Shown here: positions 1 through 5,572 of the stretch, in pieces
Numbering within the stretch: position 1 is the first letter of the stretch
Layout: each line of letters begins with the position of its first letter
Source: CAZKYP01 sp964556885
Lineage (GTDB): Bacteria; Planctomycetota; Phycisphaerae; Sedimentisphaerales; Anaerobacaceae
Direction: 5' to 3'
Length of the DNA stretch: 6,320 nucleotides
Assembly: GCA_964556885.1 (NCBI GenBank)
Contig: CAZKYP010000189.1
Location: forward strand, 1-6,320
Position numbers and translations under genes: made by a program
The notes under the pieces: model-generated
The model's database searches: none
What the model was told of the DNA's origin: nothing
The model's input: only the letters and a program-made list of their open reading frames with translations

Positions 1-32
1 TTCCGTTGGAAAGCTTTTTGAGGCATTTATGA
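1..32 (+). CDS. possible 3' end of an upstream gene (partial)
   Basis: In the third frame the first bases read PLESFLRHL and end at a TGA (30-32) that overlaps the rfbB start in an ATGA arrangement, which is common between translationally coupled genes. A C-terminus of the type xLxxFLxxL would suit several sugar-nucleotide enzymes, for example an RmlD-type reductase, but nine residues cannot identify a family. An alternative in frame 1 ends at TGA 19-21 (FRWKAF). Which frame is real, or whether any gene ends here, cannot be decided from this window. Confidence 0.25.
   Translation, partial: PLESFLRHL
20..23 (+). promoter_or_regulatory. ribosome binding site of rfbB
   Basis: GAGG lies 5 nt before the ATG at 29. 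It supports that start, because the rfbB frame stays open to the left edge of the window (no stop in 2-28) and homology alone would have to decide otherwise. Confidence 0.65.
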
Positions 33-1042
33 GGAAAATTCTGGTTACAGGCGGTGCAGGATTTATTGGAAGCAACTTTGTCAGGATGGTTCTTTCGGAG
101 CAGCCGGATTGTTTTGTCGTCAATCTTGACAAGCTCACTTATGCCGGTAATCTTGAAAACCTTGCCGAATTCATGGAACATCCGAATCATAAGTTCGTAA
201 AAGGTGACATCTGTGATGGGCCGCTGATTGAGAAGATCATTAATGAGAACGGTATTGACATCATAATCAATTTCGCCGCCGAGAGCCACGTGGACCGTTC
301 CATCACCGAACCGAAGGTTTTTATTGAAACAAATATTGCCGGCACATTAATCCTTCTCGAGGCCGCCCGCGATAAAAAACTGGAGCGCTTTATCCAGATA
401 TCAACGGACGAAGTATACGGCTCACTGGGCCCTGAGGGCAAGTTTACCGAACAAACACCGCTCAGCCCGAATTCGCCATACTCGGCCAGCAAGGCCGCGG
501 CCGACCACCTTGTCATGGCTTTCGGTCATACATGGGGCGTTAGATACAATATCACCAGGTGCTCGAATAACTACGGCGAATATCAATTCCCGGAAAAAAT
601 GATACCGCTGATGATTAATAACGCTCTGAACGATAAGGCGTTGCCGGTATATGGTGATGGTTTGTATGTACGGGACTGGCTGTATGTTTATGATCATTGT
701 ACGGCCGTATGGAACGTCCTGGAAAAGGCGCCGCCGGGGCGGATTTACAATGTCGGCGGCTGCAATGAAAAGACGAACATCGAGGTCATTGACGTCATAC
801 TCAACCGGCTGGGAAAGCCGAAATCCCTTATAAAGCATGTTACCGACAGGCCGGGGCATGACCGGCGTTATGCCATTGATGCCGGCAGGATAATTAGTGA
901 GCTTGGCTGGCGACCGTCTGTAATGTTCGAGGAAGGAATCAATAAGACGATAGACTGGTATCTGCAAAACCAGGAATGGCTTGGCAATGTTGTCTCAGGC
1001 GATTACCAGAAATATTACGAATCGATGTACGGAAATCGCTGA
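29..1042 (+). CDS. rfbB: dTDP-glucose 4,6-dehydratase
   Basis: This cytoplasmic extended short-chain dehydrogenase converts dTDP-D-glucose to dTDP-4-keto-6-deoxy-D-glucose using tightly bound NAD+. It is the second step of dTDP-L-rhamnose synthesis and the branch point for other dTDP-deoxysugars. At 337 aa it has the usual full length. The N-terminal Rossmann motif TGGAGFIG is at residues 7-14, an NAD-binding Asp is in NLDKLTYAGN (D34), and AAESHVDRS is at 83-91. The catalytic Thr-Asp-Glu is in STDEVYG (125-131), YSASK gives Tyr151/Lys155, NNYGEYQFPEKMIP is at 180-193, and RPGHDRRYAID at 274-284 is the family signature near the substrate pocket. The start is fixed by GAGG at 20-23 and by the family N-terminus MxKILVTGGAGFIGSN. 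A glycosyltransferase follows after 21 nt, so the two are probably co-transcribed. The partner genes rfbA, rfbC and rfbD are not in the window and may lie upstream. No key residue is missing. The equivalent symbol rmlB is also used. Confidence 0.97.
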   Translation: MRKILVTGGAGFIGSNFVRMVLSEQPDCFVVNLDKLTYAGNLENLAEFMEHPNHKFVKGDICDGPLIEKIINENGIDIIINFAAESHVDRSITEPKVFIETNIAGTLILLEAARDKKLERFIQISTDEVYGSLGPEGKFTEQTPLSPNSPYSASKAAADHLVMAFGHTWGVRYNITRCSNNYGEYQFPEKMIPLMINNALNDKALPVYGDGLYVRDWLYVYDHCTAVWNVLEKAPPGRIYNVGGCNEKTNIEVIDVILNRLGKPKSLIKHVTDRPGHDRRYAIDAGRIISELGWRPSVMFEEGINKTIDWYLQNQEWLGNVVSGDYQKYYESMYGNR

Positions 1043-1063
1043 GCCGAAGGAAATCCACTGTTC

Positions 1064-1885
1064 ATGTCGAATCTCACAAAAGGCAAGGCAGCTATTTGTA
1101 TAGTTAATTACAAGACTCTTGATTTCACACGGCTTTGCCTGCGCAGCATACGGAAATTCACGAGCTACCCGTATGAGGTTATTGTTGTCGATAACGATTC
1201 GCAGGATGAGTCATTGGAGTATCTGAAGTCTCTCGATTGGATTCGGTTAGTCGAACGTCGGGCCAATGCGGCGAGTGAATCTGTCGGCGGTTATGCTCAC
1301 GGAGCAGGTCTTGATTTGGGATTTGAGAACTGTAATACCGAGTTTTTTGTTTCGATGCATTCGGACACCTTTGTAAGGATGGGAAACTGGCTCACTGAGC
1401 TTGTTGGCTATTTCAACAATGATGAAAATGTGGCATGTGTCGGTTCGGGTAAAATAGAATTGACGGAGAAATGGCGTATCTTGCTTAAAAAAGCGACCGA
1501 CCTGCGAACCTTCAAACGTAGAATCCTTCGTGAGCCGGACCCTTTGGGTAAGTTCCGCTACTACAATCGCACTATATGCTCTCTGTACAGAACGGATATC
1601 CTGCGTCGCGAGAAACTATCGTTTCTTATGGGTACGGAAGTTGGTTTGACCAGCGGCAAAAAGCTCTATTTCGAGCTTGTCGACCGTGGTTATAAAACGG
1701 TTGAGCTGCCGGATGAGACGATGAGCCGTTATATCCTGCACCTGGCACATGCCACGCAGGTAGTCAATCCTCGGGAATTTACTCTTCGGGAAAAAACAAT
1801 AAAAAAATGTAATCGACTTGTCGATAAGCTGATGTCATCGGAGCTGATACAGGACATACTTGCCGATGATTCTCTCGACAGATGA
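1064..1885 (+). CDS. glycosyltransferase, GT2-like (GT-A fold)
   Basis: This is probably a cytoplasmic or membrane-associated glycosyltransferase that transfers a sugar from a nucleotide donor to a glycan or lipid-linked acceptor. Its place just behind rfbB suggests O-antigen, capsule or exopolysaccharide assembly, perhaps with a deoxysugar. The 273-aa protein has a GT2-like N-terminus: beta-1 CIVNYKT (12-18), the helix DFTRLCLRSIRKF, then VIVVDNDSQDES (39-50). The metal-binding position reads MHSDT (98-102), so the usual DxD is S-D with only the last Asp kept. Sequence after about residue 130 is less typical, and there is no transmembrane segment. The predicted ribosome site AAGGA ends 12 nt before the ATG, a rather long spacing. 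The intergenic gap to rfbB is 21 nt, which supports one operon. Fold assignment is firm; donor, acceptor and linkage cannot be read from the sequence. Confidence 0.83.
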   Translation: MSNLTKGKAAICIVNYKTLDFTRLCLRSIRKFTSYPYEVIVVDNDSQDESLEYLKSLDWIRLVERRANAASESVGGYAHGAGLDLGFENCNTEFFVSMHSDTFVRMGNWLTELVGYFNNDENVACVGSGKIELTEKWRILLKKATDLRTFKRRILREPDPLGKFRYYNRTICSLYRTDILRREKLSFLMGTEVGLTSGKKLYFELVDRGYKTVELPDETMSRYILHLAHATQVVNPREFTLREKTIKKCNRLVDKLMSSELIQDILADDSLDR

Positions 1886-1910
1886 TGACCAGTTATTACG
1901 CCGCCGCAAA

Positions 1911-1934
1911 GGATATGTTACATATCGTCCTTTT
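1911..1934 (+). terminator. hairpin between convergent genes
   Basis: GGATATG TTA CATATC forms a 6-bp perfect stem with a 3-nt loop, followed on the + strand by GTCCTTTT. It lies 25 nt after the glycosyltransferase stop and overlaps the stop codon of the opposing lipoprotein gene. The tail has only four Ts and the stem is AT-rich, so this would be a weak terminator at best for the rfbB-glycosyltransferase unit. It may equally be chance. Confidence 0.3.
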
Positions 1935-2988
1935 CGAACAAATCCTCGTCGTATTTGTTTTTATTCTGCTCCCACCATGTTTTAGCCTCATCATAGCTGC
2001 TGAATTCCCTGTTAATTAAAAAGTTCAGGGTTTCATTAATTTCTTCACGGAAAGCGGGATCAGAGTCTTTCAGTCCTTCGATAATAATGTCCATTCCCTT
2101 GTGGTCGCTTCGTTCCTGGAGCAGCCAGGCAGATGTGAATTTAACGTCATCATGGGCGGAGCTTATTCCTTTTGCCAAAACTTCAAGTTGAACGGCATCG
2201 TTTTTTTCTCTGGCGATTTTCAGAGCGGACACTCGGATATTTTTGGAAGTGTCGTTCAGTGCCTGGACGAGAAGCGTCCCTGTGTATGGGTCGCTAACGC
2301 CGGATAATGTTTCGAGTGCGTCACTCCTGATTTGCTCATCTGCGAGACTTAAAGCGTGTTCGACAACGGGAAGAATCTCCGGATTCGGATAGTCATCGAG
2401 CAGTTCGATTGCGGCTCGTCCAATCTCCGGGTTCGGGTCGTCCAGGGCTTTGCGAACAACACCGATTACAGACAGGTCGTGAAGTGAGGCCAGGTCGCTG
2501 AGCGATTGAAGGAATTTCAGCTTTTCTTCGGCGCTCACTTTGGATTCGAATTGTTTTATAAGGTCGTCGGTAGTGTCCTTAAGTGACTCGGTTTTTTTAT
2601 TTTGCTTCTCCAGGGCGATCAGTTTGTTAATCGCCTGTTTCATTTCGACGTTTTCCTGCTTGACTATTTTACTCTTTTCTAACAGGGCAATTATCTCGGT
2701 AATGGCCTTTATCGAGTTTTCATTCTGCAGTCTGAGACGTTTGACTTCTTTTTCAAGTTCGAGACTTTTAGCCAGGCTTTTTTTCAATTCCTCATTTTCA
2801 CGTTTGAGCAGCTCAAGTTCGTTACTTGCTACATGTGTTGTGTTTTGCGTTGTAACCGGAGATGTCACAGACTGGTCGTTAGCATCTTCCTTCTTTTTTG
2901 ATGAGCAACTGAAAAATATTAAACTTACAGTCAAGACTGAACAAAAAAGAGCACATTTGTGGATTGAAATTCTATTCGCGGGTCTCAT
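1918..2988 (-). CDS. lipoprotein with coiled coil and HEAT-like repeats
   Basis: The 356-aa protein starts with a positively charged stretch and a hydrophobic core (about 13-26), then FFSC with the candidate lipidated cysteine at residue 28. The -3 Phe is not the standard Leu, so lipidation is likely but not certain. A short Ser/Thr/Gln-rich linker (39-54) leads into a highly charged heptad-like coiled coil (about 56-135). From about 155 to 325 there are repeated helical pairs of HEAT/armadillo type, for example ALDDPNPEIGRAAIELLDDY, ALNDTSKNIRVSALKIA and GLKDSDPAFREEINETL. The C-terminus DEAKTWWEQNKNKYDED resembles the tail of some HEAT-repeat proteins in my recollection. The likely role is a periplasmic membrane-anchored scaffold; no enzymatic motif is visible. 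AAAGGA lies 8 nt before the ATG and supports this start. It is transcribed towards the glycosyltransferase, with 32 nt between the stops, so it is not part of that operon. Confidence 0.8.
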   Translation of the reverse strand: MRPANRISIHKCALFCSVLTVSLIFFSCSSKKKEDANDQSVTSPVTTQNTTHVASNELELLKRENEELKKSLAKSLELEKEVKRLRLQNENSIKAITEIIALLEKSKIVKQENVEMKQAINKLIALEKQNKKTESLKDTTDDLIKQFESKVSAEEKLKFLQSLSDLASLHDLSVIGVVRKALDDPNPEIGRAAIELLDDYPNPEILPVVEHALSLADEQIRSDALETLSGVSDPYTGTLLVQALNDTSKNIRVSALKIAREKNDAVQLEVLAKGISSAHDDVKFTSAWLLQERSDHKGMDIIIEGLKDSDPAFREEINETLNFLINREFSSYDEAKTWWEQNKNKYDEDLFEKDDM

Positions 2989-3020
2989 CTTTCATGTCCT
3001 TTCAATTACCACTCGATTTA

Positions 3021-3034
3021 ACGTCGGATGACGT
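3021..3034. promoter_or_regulatory. ACGTC-N4-GACGT inverted repeat upstream of the lipoprotein gene
   Basis: A perfect 5-bp inverted repeat with a 4-nt spacer ends 33 nt upstream of the lipoprotein start codon. Just beyond it, a possible minus-strand -10 element (TATATC, complement of 3035-3040) would place the repeat around the transcription start, a normal position for a repressor site. A repeat this short can arise by chance, and no second copy was found in the window. Confidence 0.25.
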
Positions 3035-3060
3035 GATATAGTGGCATTTGATGATAAATT

Positions 3061-3119
3061 TTTATGGATTTTCCGGAAAAACTTGCCTGCCGGTTTAAAA
3101 TGACCATATTTTCCATAAA
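3061..3119. repeat. imperfect inverted repeat with central palindrome
   Basis: TTTATGGA (3061-3068) and TCCATAAA (3112-3119) are perfect 8-bp inverted arms. Next to the left arm sits the palindrome TTTTCCGGAAAA (3069-3080), and CCGG recurs at 3090-3093. The element lies between the lipoprotein gene and the AT-rich array region. It could be a cruciform or protein-binding site, or a remnant of a small mobile repeat. It has no run of T after the stem on either strand, so it is not a classical terminator. Confidence 0.3.
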
Positions 3120-3199
3120 CATCATTCAAACCAAGGGCAAATACATTATATGTGCGGCATGAATTAATGCAAAAAAAAAGTTAAAAAGGCAATTTATTA

Positions 3200-3228
3200 T
3201 TGACATTGTCTTATTATAAACATAGAAT
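3200..3228 (+). promoter_or_regulatory. sigma-70-like promoter
   Basis: TTGACA (3200-3205), a 17-nt spacer and TAGAAT (3223-3228) make the best match to a housekeeping promoter in the window, with a predicted start near 3235. No intact gene follows. Downstream are hairpins, two short open frames (to 3361 and 3449) and then the pseudogene at 3562. It may be the surviving promoter of a decayed unit, or drive a non-coding transcript. Confidence 0.5.
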
Positions 3229-3234
3229 CTGAGA

Positions 3235-3561
3235 GTCTTTAAGATTTATACGGAAGCCTTATCAGGCTTGGTTGAGCCGTAAAAAGGGCTTAATAGTAAG
3301 TACGGTTTCTTGTGCCGTTTGGGAGAGATGGACATCTGGTTTACGAGGTAAGGGAAAATAAGAAACTAAAAGAGATCTCTCGCTGTATTATTGAGAAGAT
3401 ACTGGGGGAAAAGGAGTTTTTTGCTGAGATGCAGTTGTGTGAGGTATAAAAGCGAAGTACCAGATTTTGAATGGCTTCGAATTACATATTGCATATGGAG
3501 TGTCTGGAAAAGGGAGTAAGCACGATAAATGATTACGCTTAAATTGATAGGGACGGTCATA
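3235..3561 (+). other. gene-poor stretch with short open frames and a hairpin
   Basis: No intact gene is visible in these 327 bases. One frame is open from 3233 to a TAA at 3359-3361 and reads protein-like near its start (RKPYQAWLSRKKG). A second is open from 3300 to a TAA at 3447-3449 and reads GHLVYEVRENKKLKEIS, then a hydrophobic/charged helix-like stretch. It has a GTG at 3312 but no ATG. Together they could be one frameshifted gene remnant. The same DNA can fold: ACGG-AAGCC (3250-3258) pairs with GGCTT (3265-3269) and CCGT (3277-3280), and ACGG/CCGT recur at 3302-3318. I do not recognise a protein family or a known RNA here. Confidence 0.35.
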
Positions 3562-3840
3562 ATGAAGTTCTGCCTATCGATATAGGGTGATGTTCTAATG
3601 ATAATACCAGTAAGTCACCGAAGGCGAGGGGTGGGACGTTATTAATCAATTGAGCGGTAGATTTTTGGAACTTGAAGTCACTTGATATGAAAATGGTGAT
3701 ATCGACGAGATTATATATGTATATCAGGTGGAATACGGCAGGAAAGACGAAATCGCCTGTGAATTGACCATGGTCAGAGGATGCCTTGGATAATATAGAA
3801 ATATTGCTTGAAGCCAGAAGTTACGATCCGGAAAACATAG
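3562..3840 (+). pseudogene. degenerate copy of the secreted-protein gene at 5573-6199
   Basis: Bases 3671-3743 align without gaps to 5744-5816 with 62 of 73 identities, and 3783-3833 align to 6140-6190 with 46 of 51. The shared GACCATGGTCAGAGG block is at 3766-3780. The first codons ATGAAG and the CTGCC...AGGGTGA..TTCTAAT stretch match gene B near 5573 and 5629. Compared with B, the signal-peptide core (about 50 nt), about 119 nt after 5816 (replaced by 17 nt) and 184 nt after 5955 (replaced by 2 nt) are missing. There are stops in frame, including TAG at 3583-3585 and TGA at 3683-3685, so no functional protein can be made. Homology continues past the gene end (TTGCCGG.TGAGGTT) into the terminator, showing that the whole unit was copied. 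The close identity outside the deletions suggests fairly recent inactivation. Confidence 0.88.
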
Positions 3841-3891
3841 TTAATTCAGATTGCCGGATGAGGTTTTGTTAATATTTGTGTGAGTCGATGG

Positions 3892-3931
3892 AGCGATTCT
3901 ATCACCTTTGTTATGGTGGAATTGCTTTTTT
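3892..3931 (+). terminator. Rho-independent terminator of the pseudogene unit
   Basis: Bases 3892-3904 (AGCGATTCTATCA) can pair with 3914-3926 over 13 bp including three G-U pairs, with a 9-nt loop, followed by T at 3926-3931. The sequence aligns with the hairpin after gene B (TTATGGTGGAAT shared), so it was inherited with the unit. Confidence 0.7.
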
Positions 3932-4253
3932 ATTCGATTTTAGAAGATTAGATTATACGGATTCTAAGAAATCCTCGCGAGCATGTAAAGATAGGCAAGT
4001 TTGCGATTGCCAATAAGCCGCGTAGCTGTATACGCCTGAGTAGTTCCTGTTCAACCTCTCATACTAAGTGCATACCGCACGAGAATTAATCATAATCCGT
4101 ATTAATCGTTTACGCCGAAGGAATATGAATTGTGAATACGGGATTGACTTTGTTAGAGAAGCTTAGACCTTGGTAACCTCCCGCCGGTACGGATGATTAG
4201 ACAAATGATTACGATCGATCCACGAACAATATAGCAATAGAGACCTTATGGTC
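3932..4253 (+). other. gene-less stretch, possible second remnant
   Basis: There is no ORF with coding character on either strand. AATCCGTATT (4094-4103) and AATACGGGATT (4135-4145) form an imperfect inverted repeat with a loop of about 31 nt. Near the end, GATTACGATCGATCC...GAACAATATAG (about 4208-4236) resembles the last codons of gene B (GGATACGATCCGGAAGAAAT) and lies directly before another terminator, as B's end does. This hints at a very old copy of the same family, but the similarity is short and needs gaps. Confidence 0.3.
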
Positions 4254-4288
4254 GATTCCTCCTTTGAGAAGGGGGAATCTTTTTTTTT
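4254..4288 (+). terminator. strong Rho-independent terminator
   Basis: GATTCCTCCTT (4254-4264) and AAGGGGGAATC (4269-4279) pair over 11 bp with one G-U pair, have a TGAG tetraloop, and are followed by nine Ts (4280-4288). This is a textbook structure, yet no intact gene precedes it on the + strand for over 1 kb. It insulates gene A from read-through and probably marks the end of a lost unit. Confidence 0.85.
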
Positions 4289-4330
4289 AAGAATTTTTCT
4301 TTACTATAGCAGATTATCTGATAAATTCGA

Positions 4331-4336
4331 TATAAT
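4331..4336 (+). promoter_or_regulatory. -10 element upstream of gene A
   Basis: A perfect TATAAT lies 69 nt before the ATG of gene A and 42 nt after the preceding T run. No good -35 is seen at 16-18 nt upstream (AGCAGA at 17 nt), so the promoter may depend on an activator or use another signal. Its position relative to the gene matches the promoter proposed for gene B. Confidence 0.45.
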
Positions 4337-4391
4337 AGCACCGAAAACACTTTAAATGTTCCGAAAGGGAAACGTAACAGGTTGAGTTTTG

Positions 4392-4398
4392 AAAGGAG
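4392..4398 (+). promoter_or_regulatory. ribosome binding site of gene A
   Basis: AAAGGAG lies 7 nt before the ATG at 4406. It is strong and well spaced, so it fixes the first of the two nearby ATGs (4406, not 4415) as the start. Confidence 0.8.
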
Positions 4399-4405
4399 TT
4401 GAAAA

Positions 4406-5005
4406 ATGAAGACGATGGCAAGGTTAGTAATGTTGTTGGTTGTAGTGACGATATGTCTTCCTGTGCGGGGAGATATCCTCATCTATAACAAAACGGTAAC
4501 ATGGGAAGGTGTAGATTTGGGAGAGGAGGATGATGTTTATAGGGAAACAGACAGGGGATTTCTTATCCTCGAAGTTACTTATGAAGGTGACGAGATAACT
4601 TCGGTTGATAATGCCATACAAATAATTTATGGAGGACGCGGACAAGATAAATGGATAGATGAATGGACACATAATCTCGATATTCAAAGATTTCAAGATG
4701 GCAACATAATTGGTTATGGACTGGTTGAATATGATTCAGATGACGGTTACTTTTATGCATTGTCGATTAGCGGCAGAGCAAAAGAACAAAACATCGGTAA
4801 TGCCGATCCGAATGAGGTTCCTCAAAGTTTAGTTGGTACTGCCATTGAGCATGATACGGGGAATTACTCTGAAAGAGGCACCTATAATCTCAGATTAAAT
4901 AATCCTGCAACAAGAACTGCCAACGAAGAAAGTATGGATTTCGAGCAAGCTTATGATATGGTAATAGAACATCTTAATGCAAGAGGTTATCCGTCAATAA
5001 CATGA
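4406..5005 (+). CDS. small secreted protein A, paralogue of the 5573-6199 product
   Basis: I do not recognise the family. The 199-aa product begins with a Sec signal peptide: MKTMAR, a hydrophobic core (LVMLLVVVTICL) and a likely cleavage after Gly22 (LPVRG|DILIY). The mature part of about 177 aa has alternating hydrophobic residues that suggest beta strands, is acidic, lacks cysteine and has no further membrane segment, so it is probably periplasmic or exported. Three blocks are shared with product B: (D/S)xRGFLILEVTY (about 49-59), GRAKEQNIGNAD followed by xxxxxxLVG (123-144), and the C-terminal LNARGY (190-195) after a helix. No catalytic or metal-binding motif stands out. The gene has its own -10, a good ribosome site and its own terminator (5049-5101), so it is likely monocistronic. 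It differs from B by many substitutions and short indels, so the duplication is old and both copies have been kept open. That argues for function in at least one of them. Confidence 0.82.
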   Translation: MKTMARLVMLLVVVTICLPVRGDILIYNKTVTWEGVDLGEEDDVYRETDRGFLILEVTYEGDEITSVDNAIQIIYGGRGQDKWIDEWTHNLDIQRFQDGNIIGYGLVEYDSDDGYFYALSISGRAKEQNIGNADPNEVPQSLVGTAIEHDTGNYSERGTYNLRLNNPATRTANEESMDFEQAYDMVIEHLNARGYPSIT

Positions 5006-5048
5006 TTCAATAGTCACATTGTTCCAGTGAATTTATTTTAGTTATCTT

Positions 5049-5101
5049 AAAAGGCGATTCCTTTTCAATAAGTTTCTTAGATAAGAGGAGTCGCCTTTTT
5101 T
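5049..5101 (+). terminator. strong Rho-independent terminator of gene A
   Basis: A 17-bp stem (5049-5065 with 5083-5099, two G-U pairs), a 17-nt loop and a run of six Ts (5096-5101) lie 44 nt after the stop of gene A. The 5' arm contains GGCGATTCC, the core shared by the other terminators of this region. The A run opposite the T run would also let it act for minus-strand transcripts. Confidence 0.9.
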
Positions 5102-5479
5102 CTAATATGGAATTTTATAAAAACATAAATACCACAGTCAGATAGGTAAGATTTTCCGTAAATTTTTGTCAAATTGATATATGCTTATCACCCATTGGTA
5201 AAAAAAATGCTGATACGTAAAGCATGTATTTATGATCTGGATGGTGTTATTTCAGGGGCGGCATTGTCGTAAAAATTGACTATGTTAAAAGAGGAAATCT
5301 GTGATACGATTCAAGGGATGCTTGAGGCTGAAGACTAAATGAGCTTACTAAAGGGTTTACCTTAAGAAGACTAAAGGATTATTCGACTTGAATCGATTTT
5401 GACTAAAACCTGAAATTCTCGGGAGTAATTCAGTTCTGCCTGTTTGACTTAGTGAAAACGGTTTTTTACAGAAATCATC
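5102..5479 (+). other. AT-rich gap between genes A and B
   Basis: Apart from the HAD-like fragment at 5207-5272 and an 18-codon open frame at 5282-5338 (MLKEEICDTIQGMLEAED), nothing coding is visible. Both strands have frequent stops. The piece is best explained as debris between two duplicated units. Confidence 0.45.
5207..5272 (+). pseudogene. possible remnant of a HAD-superfamily phosphatase gene
   Basis: A 21-codon frame reads MLIRKACIYDLDGVISGAAL plus Ser, then TAA. The (I/V)xDLDGVI pattern after a short basic start is the N-terminal motif I of HAD hydrolases such as beta-phosphoglucomutase-like enzymes, where the first Asp is the nucleophile. No motif II-IV sequence follows in any + frame as far as I can read, and there is no clear ribosome site. 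It could be the surviving 5' end of a deleted gene or a coincidental short match. Confidence 0.35.
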
Positions 5480-5508
5480 TTGATTATAGTAAAAATATTG
5501 ACTATATT
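5480..5508 (+). promoter_or_regulatory. sigma-70-like promoter of gene B
   Basis: TTGATT (5480-5485), a 17-nt spacer and TATATT (5503-5508) lie 64 nt before the ATG of gene B. The leader length is close to that of gene A, and both leaders contain a (GAAA)..AACAGG stretch near the start codon, which suggests a shared ancestry of the control region. Confidence 0.5.
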
Positions 5509-5572
5509 GACATTAAGACGCTGGATGTTTTTGTGTGATTCCAAGAGAAATTTTCGGTGAAATAACAGGGAA

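Noticed and set aside
422..967. 181-codon open frame on the minus strand inside rfbB
   Set aside because: It is fully covered by the well-supported rfbB gene with all family motifs on the other strand, and its translation has no recognisable domain.
2540..3031. 163-codon open frame on the plus strand opposite the lipoprotein gene
   Set aside because: Its Ser/Phe-rich translation is the reverse of the charged coiled coil and lipoprotein signal. The minus-strand gene has a signal sequence, repeats and a ribosome site.
3165..3180. GCAT-GAATTA-ATGC hairpin followed by nine A as a terminator
   Set aside because: The homopolymer is A on the plus strand, and on the minus strand the T run comes before the stem, so neither direction gives a terminator.
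3249..3330. GAGCCGT...GTACGGTTT resembling a group II intron stem, or a riboswitch
   Set aside because: The pattern is short, no reverse transcriptase or domain V/VI-like hairpin is visible, and I could not match any known riboswitch consensus.
3366..3560. 64-codon minus-strand open frame
   Set aside because: There is no ribosome site or recognisable domain, and it ends just before the pseudogene start. The plus strand in the same stretch looks more protein-like.
4246..4482. 78-codon minus-strand open frame across the promoter and start of gene A
   Set aside because: It runs through the terminator at 4254-4288 (a Lys-rich artefact of the T run), the -10 element and the signal peptide of gene A, so it is a shadow.
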